Positions 1 through 7,056 of a stretch of 25,698 nucleotides of DNA are shown here, one piece after another. The DNA comes from Caulobacter sp. CCH9-E1 (lineage in GTDB: Bacteria > Pseudomonadota > Alphaproteobacteria > Caulobacterales > Caulobacteraceae), in the NCBI RefSeq assembly GCF_001556515.1, contig NZ_LSJA01000187.1, positions 1 to 25,698 on the forward strand. Direction: 5' to 3'. Position numbers and translations under genes: made by a program. Within the stretch, counting starts at the first letter, position 1. Each line of letters opens with the position of its first letter. Under the pieces are notes generated by a model, which made no database searches, was not told where the DNA came from, and worked only from the letters and a program-made list of their open reading frames with translations.

Positions 1-97
1 CTCGTCGACCTTGGGCGCTTCCAGCGGCGGCAGCTTCCAGCCGATGAACATCAACTACGGCCTGCTGCCGCCGCTGGAAGCGCCCAAGGTCGACGAG
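1..97. repeat. Perfect 34-bp inverted repeat at window edge (1-34 versus 64-97)
   Basis: Bases 1-34 are the exact reverse complement of 64-97, with a 29-base spacer. Both arms lie in the trmFO reading frame. A perfect repeat that begins on the very first base is the usual picture of a fold-back at a contig end. A true hairpin in the coding sequence is less likely because the left arm encodes residues that do not fit the family. Confidence 0.9.
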
Positions 98-196
98 GAC
101 GGCAAGAAGATCCCGCTCAAGGAGCGCGGCCGCGCCAAGAAGCGGCTGATGAGCATCCGGGCGCTCAACGACTTGGACGCCTGGGCCAAGGCCTGA
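2..196 (+). CDS. trmFO: C-terminal fragment of TrmFO, tRNA (uracil-5-)-methyltransferase (folate/FAD dependent)
   Basis: Only the last ~64 residues are in the window; the frame is open to the left edge and stops with TGA at 194-196. The block SFQPMNINYGLLPP near the C-terminus is a signature of the TrmFO/Gid flavoprotein family, which uses methylene-tetrahydrofolate to methylate U54 in the T-loop of tRNA. The basic, lysine/arginine-rich tail also fits the family. The residues before the signature (about SSTLGASSGG) do not resemble what I would expect there. They are encoded by bases that are an exact reverse complement of 64-97, so the first 34 bases are probably not genuine (see findings). 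The family assignment rests on one short conserved block but is a good match. The catalytic and FAD-binding parts lie outside the window. Confidence 0.8.
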   Translation, partial: SSTLGASSGGSFQPMNINYGLLPPLEAPKVDEDGKKIPLKERGRAKKRLMSIRALNDLDAWAKA

Positions 197-275
197 GCCG
201 AAAGGATCGTCGCCCGGACCCATCCGCAGGCGTTCTCTCTCCGTAGCTGTGAGGGCTAGCGAGGGAGAACGGTCC

Positions 276-1319
276 ATGAGCTTGGTGAAGGCGGCGATCC
301 ACGCGTTCGAGGACGCGCCCATGCCGGACGCGGTCTCCCGCGCGGCGATCGACTTTCTGGTCGGCGACGCCCGCCGTCGACTGGGCAAGGCCCCGCCCGG
401 CGCCTCGGCCGCCTTCGCGCGCGAGATGGAGGCGCGGCCGATCGCGACCCATACCGACGCGGCCAACGCCCAGCACTATGAACTGCCCGCCCCGTTCTTC
501 GAGGCGGTGCTGGGTCCGAACCTGAAATATTCCAGCGGCCTCTATCCGCCCGGCGCGACCACCCTGGCCGAGGGCGAGGCGGCGGCGCTGCGCGAGACCG
601 CCGAGCACGCGGACCTGCGCGACGGCCAGGCGATCCTGGAACTGGGCTGCGGCTGGGGCTCGCTGTCGCTGTGCATGGCGGCGCGCTATCCGAACGCCCG
701 GATCACTTCGGTCTCGAACTCGGCCTCGCAGCGCGCCTTCATCGAGAGCCAAGCGGCGGCGCGCGGTCTCGACAACCTGACCGTCGTCACCGCCGACATG
801 AACGACTTCCAGACCGACCAGCGCTTCGATCGCGTGGTGTCGGTCGAGATGTTCGAGCACATGTCCAACTGGCGCGCCCTGCTGACCCGCGTGCGCGGTT
901 GGCTGAAACCGGACGGCCTCTTGTTCCTGCACGTCTTCACGCACCGGAACACGCCCTACCGCTTCGAGGTCGACGATCCGGCCGACTGGATCGCCCAGTA
1001 CTTCTTCAGCGGCGGGGTGATGCCCAGCCACGACCTGCCCCGCCAGTTCCCGGACCTGTTCACGGTCGAGACCGACTGGCGCTGGAGCGGCGAACACTAC
1101 GCCCGAACCGCGCGCCAATGGCTGGAGAACTTCGACGCCAAACGCGCCACGATCGATCCGATCCTGGCTGAGGTCTACGGCTCGCACGCCACCGTCTGGC
1201 GTCGCCGCTGGCGACTGTTCTTCCTGGCCACGGCCGGCCTGTTCGGCCATCGCGGCGGCGAGGAATGGGGTGTCAGCCACTACCGCATGCGTCCCGTCGC
1301 CCAAGAGAGCGGACAATGA
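276..1319 (+). CDS. SAM-dependent methyltransferase of the cyclopropane-fatty-acyl-phospholipid synthase type
   Basis: This 347-residue protein has a class I SAM-binding motif LELGCGWGS at about residues 121-129. It also has a substrate-side block (QHYELP, LKYSSGLYPPG, residues ~67-93) typical of the CFA synthase / coclaurine N-methyltransferase-like family, and VSVEMFEHM after the Rossmann core. The ATG at 276 is preferred over a GTG at 249 because GAGGGAGAA lies 7-15 bases upstream and conserved sequence does not need the longer form. The next gene overlaps by 4 bases (ATGA), so the two are translationally coupled. CFA-type enzymes add a methyl or methylene group to unsaturated acyl chains at the membrane, but the exact substrate cannot be read from this sequence and small-molecule N-methylation is an alternative. 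The protein is shorter than E. coli Cfa. Confidence 0.8.
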   Translation: MSLVKAAIHAFEDAPMPDAVSRAAIDFLVGDARRRLGKAPPGASAAFAREMEARPIATHTDAANAQHYELPAPFFEAVLGPNLKYSSGLYPPGATTLAEGEAAALRETAEHADLRDGQAILELGCGWGSLSLCMAARYPNARITSVSNSASQRAFIESQAAARGLDNLTVVTADMNDFQTDQRFDRVVSVEMFEHMSNWRALLTRVRGWLKPDGLLFLHVFTHRNTPYRFEVDDPADWIAQYFFSGGVMPSHDLPRQFPDLFTVETDWRWSGEHYARTARQWLENFDAKRATIDPILAEVYGSHATVWRRRWRLFFLATAGLFGHRGGEEWGVSHYRMRPVAQESGQ

Positions 1320-1723
1320 TCAAGATCGTCGCCGCCTATCTGGGCACGGCCCTCACCATGCTGGTCCTGGACGCCGTCTGGCTGACCCAGATGAGTCCCC
1401 GCCTCTATCAACCGCGCATCGGCGACCTGCTGGCGGCCAAGCCTTCCCTGCCGCCGGCGGTCGTCTTCTACCTGCTCTACGTCGCGGGGATCGTGCTGCT
1501 GGCCGTCCTGCCCGCGCTTCGCGAAGGCGGCTGGAAGCGGCTGCTGATCCATGCGGCCGCGTTCGGCCTGGTCGCCTACGCCACCTACGACCTGACCAAC
1601 CAGGCGACCATGAAGACCTGGTCCACGACCATCACCCTGATCGACATGGCCTGGGGGACCTTCATCACCACGGTCTCGGCCAGCGCCGGTTTCGCGGCCG
1701 CGCGTTGGGCGATGACGCGCTAA
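1316..1723 (+). CDS. DUF2177 family integral membrane protein
   Basis: A 135-residue hydrophobic protein starting at ATG 1316, which overlaps the stop of the methyltransferase by 4 bases. About four membrane segments are visible (residues ~3-22, ~45-65, ~75-95 and ~110-130). Conserved-looking residues fit the DUF2177 family: DAVWL near the end of the first segment, and YDLTNQATMKTW followed by DMAWGTF before and in the last segment. The family has no assigned biochemical role. It is often found beside CFA-type methyltransferases, as here, so a role in membrane lipid modification is a reasonable inference but not shown. The longer frame upstream (from 1265) runs inside the methyltransferase gene and was not used. 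Confidence 0.8.
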   Translation: MIKIVAAYLGTALTMLVLDAVWLTQMSPRLYQPRIGDLLAAKPSLPPAVVFYLLYVAGIVLLAVLPALREGGWKRLLIHAAAFGLVAYATYDLTNQATMKTWSTTITLIDMAWGTFITTVSASAGFAAARWAMTR

Positions 1724-1763
1724 TTTCAGGGAGCCATGCCGGGCGACAAGCGTTCGCCCTGGC

Positions 1764-2849
1764 ATGCAAGACTTCTTCATCTGGCTCGCGGCGTCCGCCG
1801 CGATCTTCGCCTGGGCCCCGCCGTGGCTGGTCAGTCTCGTCCTGATCGCGGTCGCGGTGCTGCTCGCCTTGATGATCCACGCGTTCGCGGTGCGCCTGGT
1901 CCGTCGAACGGTCTCCAAGCGCGAAGCCTTCTGGCAGGCGCTGATCGCCCGCACGCGCCGGCCGACCCGGCTGGCGATCATCGTGGCGGCGCTGGGCCCC
2001 GCCGTCTCCGCCGCGCCGCTGACCGGCGGCCAGGCCGACGCGGCGCGGCACGTGCTCTTGGTGCTGTTCATCCTGCTGCTGGGCTGGATGTCCCTGACCG
2101 CCCTCGACATCGCCGCGGCCCTTTACCTTCGCGGCTTCAAGGTCGATGTCGAAGACAACCTCCTGGCCCGCAAGCACATCACCCAGGTGCGGATCCTGCG
2201 ACGGGCGGTGGCGATCCTGGTCGGCATCGTCACGCTGGCGCTGGCGCTGATGACCATTCCAGGCGTGCGGCAATGGGGCGTCAGCCTGCTGGCGGCCGGC
2301 GGCGCGGCCAGCCTCATCGTCGGCTTGGCGCTGCAGCCCTTGCTGACCAACCTGATCGCCGGCATCCAGATCGCCGTCACCCAGCCGATCCGCATCGACG
2401 ACGCCGTCATCGTCGAGAAGGAATGGGGGAACATCGAGGAGATCACCGCCACCTACGTCGTCGTGCGCCTTTGGGACTGGCGGCGAATGGTGCTGCCGCT
2501 CAGCTACTTCATCCAGAACCCATTCCAGAACTGGACCCGCGAAAGCTCGGCCCTGATTGGGACGGCCATGCTCTATGTCGATCCCGCCGCGCCGGTCGAC
2601 CGCCTGCGCGCCAAGCTGGAGGAGATCGCCCGGGCCTCAGAGCTGTGGGATGGCAAGGTCGTGAATCTCGCCGTCACAGACCTGACCGCCGAGGTCATGG
2701 AGGTCCGCTGCCTGGTCAGCGCCCGCAACGCCGGCAAGACCTTCGACCTGCGCTGCGAGGTGCGCGAGAAGATGATGGCCTTCCTGCGCGACGAGCTGCC
2801 GGAAGCCTTCCCGCGTCGGCGTCTGGCCCTGGCGGCCGGCGAGACCTGA
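1764..2849 (+). CDS. MscS-family mechanosensitive ion channel
   Basis: The 361-residue protein has hydrophobic segments at about residues 5-45, 92-115 and 140-165. These are followed by the MscS pore helix region: glycine/alanine-rich GAASLIVGLALQPLLTNLIAG, then the beta-domain entry IQIAVTQPIRIDDAVIV at about residues 185-220. A cytoplasmic mixed alpha/beta domain follows. This order is diagnostic of the small-conductance mechanosensitive channel superfamily, which releases solutes on hypo-osmotic shock in the inner membrane. ATG 1764 starts the first hydrophobic segment; the ribosome-binding site is weak. It lies 40 bases after the DUF2177 gene on the same strand and may share its transcript. 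There is no cyclic-nucleotide or extra periplasmic domain. Confidence 0.88.
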   Translation: MQDFFIWLAASAAIFAWAPPWLVSLVLIAVAVLLALMIHAFAVRLVRRTVSKREAFWQALIARTRRPTRLAIIVAALGPAVSAAPLTGGQADAARHVLLVLFILLLGWMSLTALDIAAALYLRGFKVDVEDNLLARKHITQVRILRRAVAILVGIVTLALALMTIPGVRQWGVSLLAAGGAASLIVGLALQPLLTNLIAGIQIAVTQPIRIDDAVIVEKEWGNIEEITATYVVVRLWDWRRMVLPLSYFIQNPFQNWTRESSALIGTAMLYVDPAAPVDRLRAKLEEIARASELWDGKVVNLAVTDLTAEVMEVRCLVSARNAGKTFDLRCEVREKMMAFLRDELPEAFPRRRLALAAGET

Positions 2850-2867
2850 ACGGCGCGGCTCTTCCGC

Positions 2868-2887
2868 AAGTAAGCAAATTATGACTT
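2868..2887. promoter_or_regulatory. Candidate TetR-type operator, site 1 (upstream of operon I)
   Basis: AAGTAAGCAAATTATGACTT: half-sites AAGTAA and TGACTT (5 of 6 match to the inverted half TTACTT) separated by 8 bases. It lies in the most AT-rich part of the 152-base gap before the allantoate amidohydrolase, 115 bases upstream of its start. The same pattern occurs at 12276-12295, 12465-12484 and 22286-22305. Assignment to the TetR regulator at 8240-8917 is inference. Confidence 0.6.
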
Positions 2888-3001
2888 ATGAAGAGGCGCC
2901 GGTCGCTCGACATGGCGCGCGGGCGGGCGCCTGGGCGGCAAGGCCGCACCGGAAGCGCTTGTCGCGACGAGACGGCGGGCGCAGCCTGCTAAGGTTCGGG
3001 G

Positions 3002-4273
3002 ATGGAGGCCAAGGCGAACTTGACCGGGGGTTTCGACATTGGTGCGAGGGCCAAGACGCGCTGCGACCTGCTGGGCGTCCCGCCCTATAGCGAGCCCGAA
3101 GGGCAGCTGACGCGCCGGTTCCTGACGCCGGCCCACGCCGCCGCCCTGTCGGCGCTGGAAGGCTGGATGACGGACGCCGGCATGAGCGTCCGCCGCGACG
3201 CCGCCGCCAACCTGATCGGCCGCTACGAGGGCCAGACATCGGACGCCAAGGCCCTGATCATCGGCTCGCACATCGACAGCGTCCGCAACGGCGGGCGCTA
3301 TGACGGTCCGCTGGGGATCATGCTCGGCATCGACGTGGTCGAGGCGTTGCACCGCGCCGGTCGCCGTCCGCCCTTCGCCATAGAGGTCGTGGCGTTCGGC
3401 GACGAGGAAGGCTCGCGCTTCCCCGCCTCGATGAGCTGCAGCCGCGCGATCGCCGGAACGCTGGACGCCAACGCCCTGCAGATGCGCGACGCCGACGGCG
3501 TCTCGGTGGCCGAAGCCCTGGCGGCGTTCGGCTGCGATCCGAAGGGGATCGAAAGCGCGGCGCGCCAGCCCGAAAACGTGCTGGCCTTCCTTGAGGCCCA
3601 TATCGAACAGGGCCCGGTGCTGGAAGCCGAGCGCCTGGCGCTGGGCGTCGTCACCGCCATCGCCGCGCAGAAGCGGATCATGGTCAAGATCATCGGGACG
3701 GCCGGCCACGCGGGTACGACGCCGATGGGCCTGCGCAAGGACCCCGGCCCCGCCGCCGCCGAATGCGTGCTGGCCCTGGAGCGGATCTGCCGCGCGGGGA
3801 CTAACGGCCTGGTCGGCACGGTCGGCCGCATCACCGCCCTGCCCGGCGCCTTCAACGTCATTCCGGGCGCCGTCGAGTTCTCGATGGACATCCGCGCCGA
3901 GACCTCGGCGACCCGCGACGCGGCCGTCGACGCCATCTGCGCCGAGATCCACGCGATCGCCGCCGCGCGCGGCCTGACGGCGGAGATCCGCCTGATGCAG
4001 GCCCTGACCGAGAGCCCCTGCGATCCGTCGCTGATCGGCCTGCTGGAAGAGGCGTTGGGCGAGCTCTCGCTCCCCGTTCGGCGCCTGCCCAGCGGCGCCG
4101 GCCACGACGCCATGGTGATGGCCGACCTCTGCCCCACCGCCATGCTGTTCATCCGCTGCGAGGGCGGGATCAGCCACAACCCGGCCGAAGCCGTCACCGA
4201 GGCCGACTGCGCCCTGGCGGCCCGCGCCATGCTCACCTTCATCGACAAGCTAGAACGACGCGAACGCGCATGA
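3002..4273 (+). CDS. allC: Allantoate amidohydrolase (M20 metallopeptidase-type amidase)
   Basis: This 423-residue hydrolase of the M20/M28-like amidase group (allantoate amidohydrolase, N-carbamoyl-L-amino-acid hydrolase, beta-ureidopropionase) shows the metal-site motifs in order: GSHIDSV (His90), GGRYDGPLG (Asp101), GDEEGSRF (Glu135/136), HIEQGP (His200) and GGISHNP near the C-terminus. Allantoate amidohydrolase converts allantoate to (S)-ureidoglycine, CO2 and ammonia. The family alone cannot separate this from carbamoylases. The direct neighbour, a ureidoglycine-type aminotransferase overlapping it by 4 bases, and puuE downstream make allantoate the best substrate. ATG 3002 has TAAGG a few bases upstream. 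It opens operon I, and the candidate operator lies 115 bases before it. Confidence 0.85.
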   Translation: MEAKANLTGGFDIGARAKTRCDLLGVPPYSEPEGQLTRRFLTPAHAAALSALEGWMTDAGMSVRRDAAANLIGRYEGQTSDAKALIIGSHIDSVRNGGRYDGPLGIMLGIDVVEALHRAGRRPPFAIEVVAFGDEEGSRFPASMSCSRAIAGTLDANALQMRDADGVSVAEALAAFGCDPKGIESAARQPENVLAFLEAHIEQGPVLEAERLALGVVTAIAAQKRIMVKIIGTAGHAGTTPMGLRKDPGPAAAECVLALERICRAGTNGLVGTVGRITALPGAFNVIPGAVEFSMDIRAETSATRDAAVDAICAEIHAIAAARGLTAEIRLMQALTESPCDPSLIGLLEEALGELSLPVRRLPSGAGHDAMVMADLCPTAMLFIRCEGGISHNPAEAVTEADCALAARAMLTFIDKLERRERA

Positions 4274-5493
4274 CCGAGACTTTTCACGAACTGGACCATC
4301 CCGCCCGCCTGCTGATGGGCCCCGGCCCGATCAACGTGCACCCGCGCGTGCTGCGGGCCATGTCGGTGCAGCTGCTGGGCCAGTTCGACCCCGAGTTCAC
4401 GGGCTACATGAACGAGGTCATGGCGCTCTATCGCGGTGTCTTCCAGACCAAGAACCGCTGGACCTTCGCGATCGACGGCACCTCGCGCGCGGGCATCGAG
4501 GCGGCGCTGGTCTCGACGCTGCAGCCCGGCGACGACGTCGTGGTGGTCAATTGCGGCCGCTTTGGCCTGCTGCTCGCCGAGATCGCCGAGCGCTGCGACG
4601 CCAAGGTCACCTTCGTCGAGGCGCCCTGGGGGACCGTGGTCGACCCGCAGGCGGTCGAGGAGACCGTCAAGCGCGTCAAGCCGCGGCTGGTGGCCTGCGT
4701 TCATGGCGACACCTCGACCACCATGGCCCAGCCGCTGGACCAGATCGGCGCGATCTGCCGCGCGCACGGGGCGCTGATGTATGTTGACGCCACCGCCACC
4801 CTGTCGGGCATGGACGTCCCGGTCGACGCCTGGGGCGCGGACATCGTCACCGCCGGCCTGCAGAAGTGCCTCGGCGGCCCCTCGGGCTCGGCCCCGATCA
4901 CGATCAGCGACCAGGCCGCCGAGCACATCGTCTCGCGCCGCCATGTCGAGAAAGGCCTCCTCGGAACCGGCGGCGCGGCGGGCGCCGGCCGGCGCATCGC
5001 CTCCAACTACTTCGACCTGGCGATGATCATGGACTACTGGTCCGAGAAGCGCCTGAACCACCACACCGAATGCGCCCCGATGCTGTTCGCCGCCCGCGAA
5101 TGCGCGCGGCTGGTGCTGGAGGAAGGGCTGCCGGCGCGCTTCGAGCGTCACGCCAAGGCCGGCGCGGCCATGACCGCCGGCCTAGAAGCGATGGGCCTGT
5201 CGATCTACGGCGACAAGGCCCACAAGATGACCAATGTCACCGGGATCTGGGCGCCCGACGGCGTCGACTATGACCGGGTGAAGGCCCGGATGCGCACCGA
5301 CTTCGAGATCGAGATCGGCTCGGCCTTCGGTCCTTTGACCGGCAAGATCTGGCGGATTGGGACCATGGGCGTGAACGCCCGCAAGCACGCGGTGCTGCAG
5401 ACCCTGGCGGCCTTCGAGGCGGTGCTGCGCTGGGAGGGCTTCAACGTCCCGGCCGGCGCGGGCGTCGACGCGGCGGCGAAGGTGTACGGATGA
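4270..5493 (+). CDS. pucG: (S)-ureidoglycine-glyoxylate aminotransferase (PucG-like, PLP enzyme)
   Basis: This 407-residue fold-type I aminotransferase is of the alanine-glyoxylate/serine-pyruvate class. It begins with the family's LLMGPGPINVHPRV, has IDGTSRAG in the PLP phosphate region, and YVDATATLSG followed by TAGLQKCLGGPSG, where Lys199 is the expected Schiff-base lysine. In Bacillus, PucG transfers the amino group of (S)-ureidoglycine to glyoxylate, giving oxalurate and glycine. Here the gene overlaps the allantoate amidohydrolase by 4 bases (ATGA), so substrate production and use are translationally coupled. No ureidoglycine aminohydrolase or ureidoglycolate gene is seen in the window, which supports flux through oxalurate. 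A plain alanine-glyoxylate aminotransferase is the alternative. Confidence 0.83.
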   Translation: MTETFHELDHPARLLMGPGPINVHPRVLRAMSVQLLGQFDPEFTGYMNEVMALYRGVFQTKNRWTFAIDGTSRAGIEAALVSTLQPGDDVVVVNCGRFGLLLAEIAERCDAKVTFVEAPWGTVVDPQAVEETVKRVKPRLVACVHGDTSTTMAQPLDQIGAICRAHGALMYVDATATLSGMDVPVDAWGADIVTAGLQKCLGGPSGSAPITISDQAAEHIVSRRHVEKGLLGTGGAAGAGRRIASNYFDLAMIMDYWSEKRLNHHTECAPMLFAARECARLVLEEGLPARFERHAKAGAAMTAGLEAMGLSIYGDKAHKMTNVTGIWAPDGVDYDRVKARMRTDFEIEIGSAFGPLTGKIWRIGTMGVNARKHAVLQTLAAFEAVLRWEGFNVPAGAGVDAAAKVYG

Positions 5494-5623
5494 GGGGGCC
5501 CATCAAAATCCTCCCCCCAGCGGGGGAGGTGTCCGCGAAGCGGACGGAGGGGGAAGTCCTGCTGACCTTGCCTCTCCCCCCACCGGCCTTCGGCCGCCTC
5601 CCCCATGGGGGGAGGATTTGATG
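5494..5623. repeat. REP-like palindromic element, two inverted units, in the pucG-puuE gap
   Basis: The gap inside operon I is almost wholly filled by two inverted units. Unit 1 (about 5501-5554) contains the stem CTCCCCCCAGCGGGGGAG and then the stem GTCCGCGAAGCGGAC followed by GGAGGGGG. Unit 2 (about 5570-5623) reads the same way on the other strand (CTCCCCCCATGGGGGAGG, then CGGCCGAAGGCCG, then GTGGGGGG). The outermost bases also pair: CATCAAAATCCTCCCCC at 5501-5517 against the mirrored end at 5606-5623. The right end supplies the Shine-Dalgarno and ATG of puuE. A sibling element lies at 15527-15647. Confidence 0.85.
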
Positions 5624-6535
5624 ACCTACCCCCGCGACCTCATCGGCTATGGCGAGCACCCGCCGCATCCGCGCTGGCCGAACCACGCCCGCGTCGCCGT
5701 CCAGTTCGTGCTGAACTACGAGGAAGGCGCCGAGCGGTCGGTCCTGCATGGCGATCCCGTTTCCGAGTTCTTCCTGTCGGAAATGATCGGCGCCCAGCCC
5801 ATTCCCGACATGCGCCACATGTCGATGGAGAGCCTCTATGAATACGGCTCGCGCGCGGGCTTCTGGCGCATCCGGCGGCTGTTCGATGAGTTTCGCCTGC
5901 CGCTGACCGTGTTCGGCGTCGCCCAGGCCATGGAGCGCAACCCGGACGCCGTCGAGGCGATGATGAAGTCCGGCTGGGAGATCGCCAGCCACGGCTATCG
6001 CTGGATCGACTACCAGCACGTCTCGCCCGACCAGGAGATGGAGCACATCCAGCGCGCCATCGAGATCCAGAAAAGCCTGACCGGCGAGCGCCCGCTGGGC
6101 TGGTACCAGGGCCGCACCAGTCCCAACACCGCGCGCCTCGTCGCCCGCGAAGGCGGCTTCGTCTACGACGCCGACAGCTACGCCGACGACCTGCCCTACT
6201 GGGACGACCAGCACGGCCGGCCGCAGCTGATCGTGCCCTACACGCTGGAAGCCAACGACATGCGCTTCACGTCGGCGCAGGGCTTCAACACCGGCGAGCA
6301 GTTCTTCACCTATCTGCGCGACGCCTTCGACGCCCTGTACCTGGAGGGCGAGACCTCGCCGAAGATGATGAGCATCGGCCTGCACTGCCGCGTCGTCGGC
6401 AAGCCCGGCCGCATCGGCGCCCTGCGGCGCTTCCTCGAGCACGTCACTAACCACGACCGCGTCTGGGTCGCCCGGCGCATCGACATCGCGCGGCACTGGA
6501 TCACCGAGCATCCATACGAAGGGAACAAGGCATGA
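5621..6535 (+). CDS. puuE: Allantoinase PuuE (polysaccharide-deacetylase fold)
   Basis: The 304-residue protein begins MTYPRDLIGYGEHPPHPRWP and contains QFVLNYEEGAERSVLHGD, FGVAQAMERNPD, WEIASHGYRW and LGWYQGRTSPNTARL. These are signatures of the PuuE branch of the polysaccharide-deacetylase superfamily, which hydrolyses allantoin to allantoate in purine degradation. It is unrelated to the amidohydrolase-type AllB. ATG 5621 is chosen over TTG 5618 because GGGGAGGA at 5608-5616 is well spaced for it. Both that ribosome-binding site and the start codon lie in the right arm of the palindromic repeat 5494-5623, so translation may depend on RNA folding. The stop overlaps the uraD start by 4 bases. 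Confidence 0.92.
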   Translation: MTYPRDLIGYGEHPPHPRWPNHARVAVQFVLNYEEGAERSVLHGDPVSEFFLSEMIGAQPIPDMRHMSMESLYEYGSRAGFWRIRRLFDEFRLPLTVFGVAQAMERNPDAVEAMMKSGWEIASHGYRWIDYQHVSPDQEMEHIQRAIEIQKSLTGERPLGWYQGRTSPNTARLVAREGGFVYDADSYADDLPYWDDQHGRPQLIVPYTLEANDMRFTSAQGFNTGEQFFTYLRDAFDALYLEGETSPKMMSIGLHCRVVGKPGRIGALRRFLEHVTNHDRVWVARRIDIARHWITEHPYEGNKA

Positions 6536-7056
6536 GCGGCGCCCCGCCCCTGACCCTGGCTCGGCTGAACAGCATGAACCAGACGGGTTTCGCCACCGCC
6601 CTGGGATTCGCCTTCGAGCTTTCGCCCTGGGTCGTCGAGCGCGCCTGGAGCGAGCGTCCGTTCGCCAGCGTCCAGGCGATGCACGACGCGATGATGTCGG
6701 TCCTCGAAGCGGCGACCACCGCCGACAAGCTGGCGCTGATCCGGGCGCACCCGGAACTGGCCAGCAAGGCCGCGATCGCCAAGACCCTGACCGCCGAGAG
6801 CAACGCCGAACAGGCCAGCGCCGGTCTCGACCGGCTGACGCCCGAGGAGTTCGCGCGCTTCCACGACCTGAACGCCGCCTACCGCGACCGCTTCGGCTTT
6901 CCGTTCATCATCTGCGTGCGGCTGAACGACAAGGCCTCGATCCTGGCGGCCATGCAGGCGCGGCTTTCCAACGACGAAGCGACCGAGATCGCCGAGGCCA
7001 TCCAGCAGATCGGCCTGATCTCCAAGCTTCGACTGCTCGACGCGGTGACCAGCTGA
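6532..7056 (+). CDS. uraD: OHCU decarboxylase UraD
   Basis: The 174-residue protein has HPELA at residues 73-77 (catalytic His73), SAGLDRLTPEEFARFHDLNAAYRDRFGFPFIICV in pieces across residues ~106-140, and the helical character of the UraD family. It decarboxylates 2-oxo-4-hydroxy-4-carboxy-5-ureidoimidazoline stereospecifically to (S)-allantoin, the last step of the urate-to-allantoin conversion. Its partner enzymes are both in the window: PuuD next door and 5-hydroxyisourate hydrolase in operon III. ATG 6532 overlaps the puuE stop by 4 bases, and its own stop shares one base with the puuD start (TGATG). The length is normal for a stand-alone UraD; it is not fused to HIU hydrolase or uricase. 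Confidence 0.93.
   Translation: MSGAPPLTLARLNSMNQTGFATALGFAFELSPWVVERAWSERPFASVQAMHDAMMSVLEAATTADKLALIRAHPELASKAAIAKTLTAESNAEQASAGLDRLTPEEFARFHDLNAAYRDRFGFPFIICVRLNDKASILAAMQARLSNDEATEIAEAIQQIGLISKLRLLDAVTS

Noticed and set aside
165..1316. Long antisense open frame opposite the methyltransferase, and similar long antisense or shifted frames elsewhere (for example 3298-5151 minus, 22899-25031 plus, 23071-24804 minus)
   Set aside because: They mirror real genes with recognised domains, have Arg/Gly/Ala/Pro-rich or low-complexity sequence, and arise from GC-rich third codon positions.
2881..3090. Short open frame starting inside the site 1 operator and running into the allantoate amidohydrolase gene
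   Set aside because: Arginine-rich composition, no ribosome-binding site, no recognisable domain, and it overlaps a well-supported gene in another frame.
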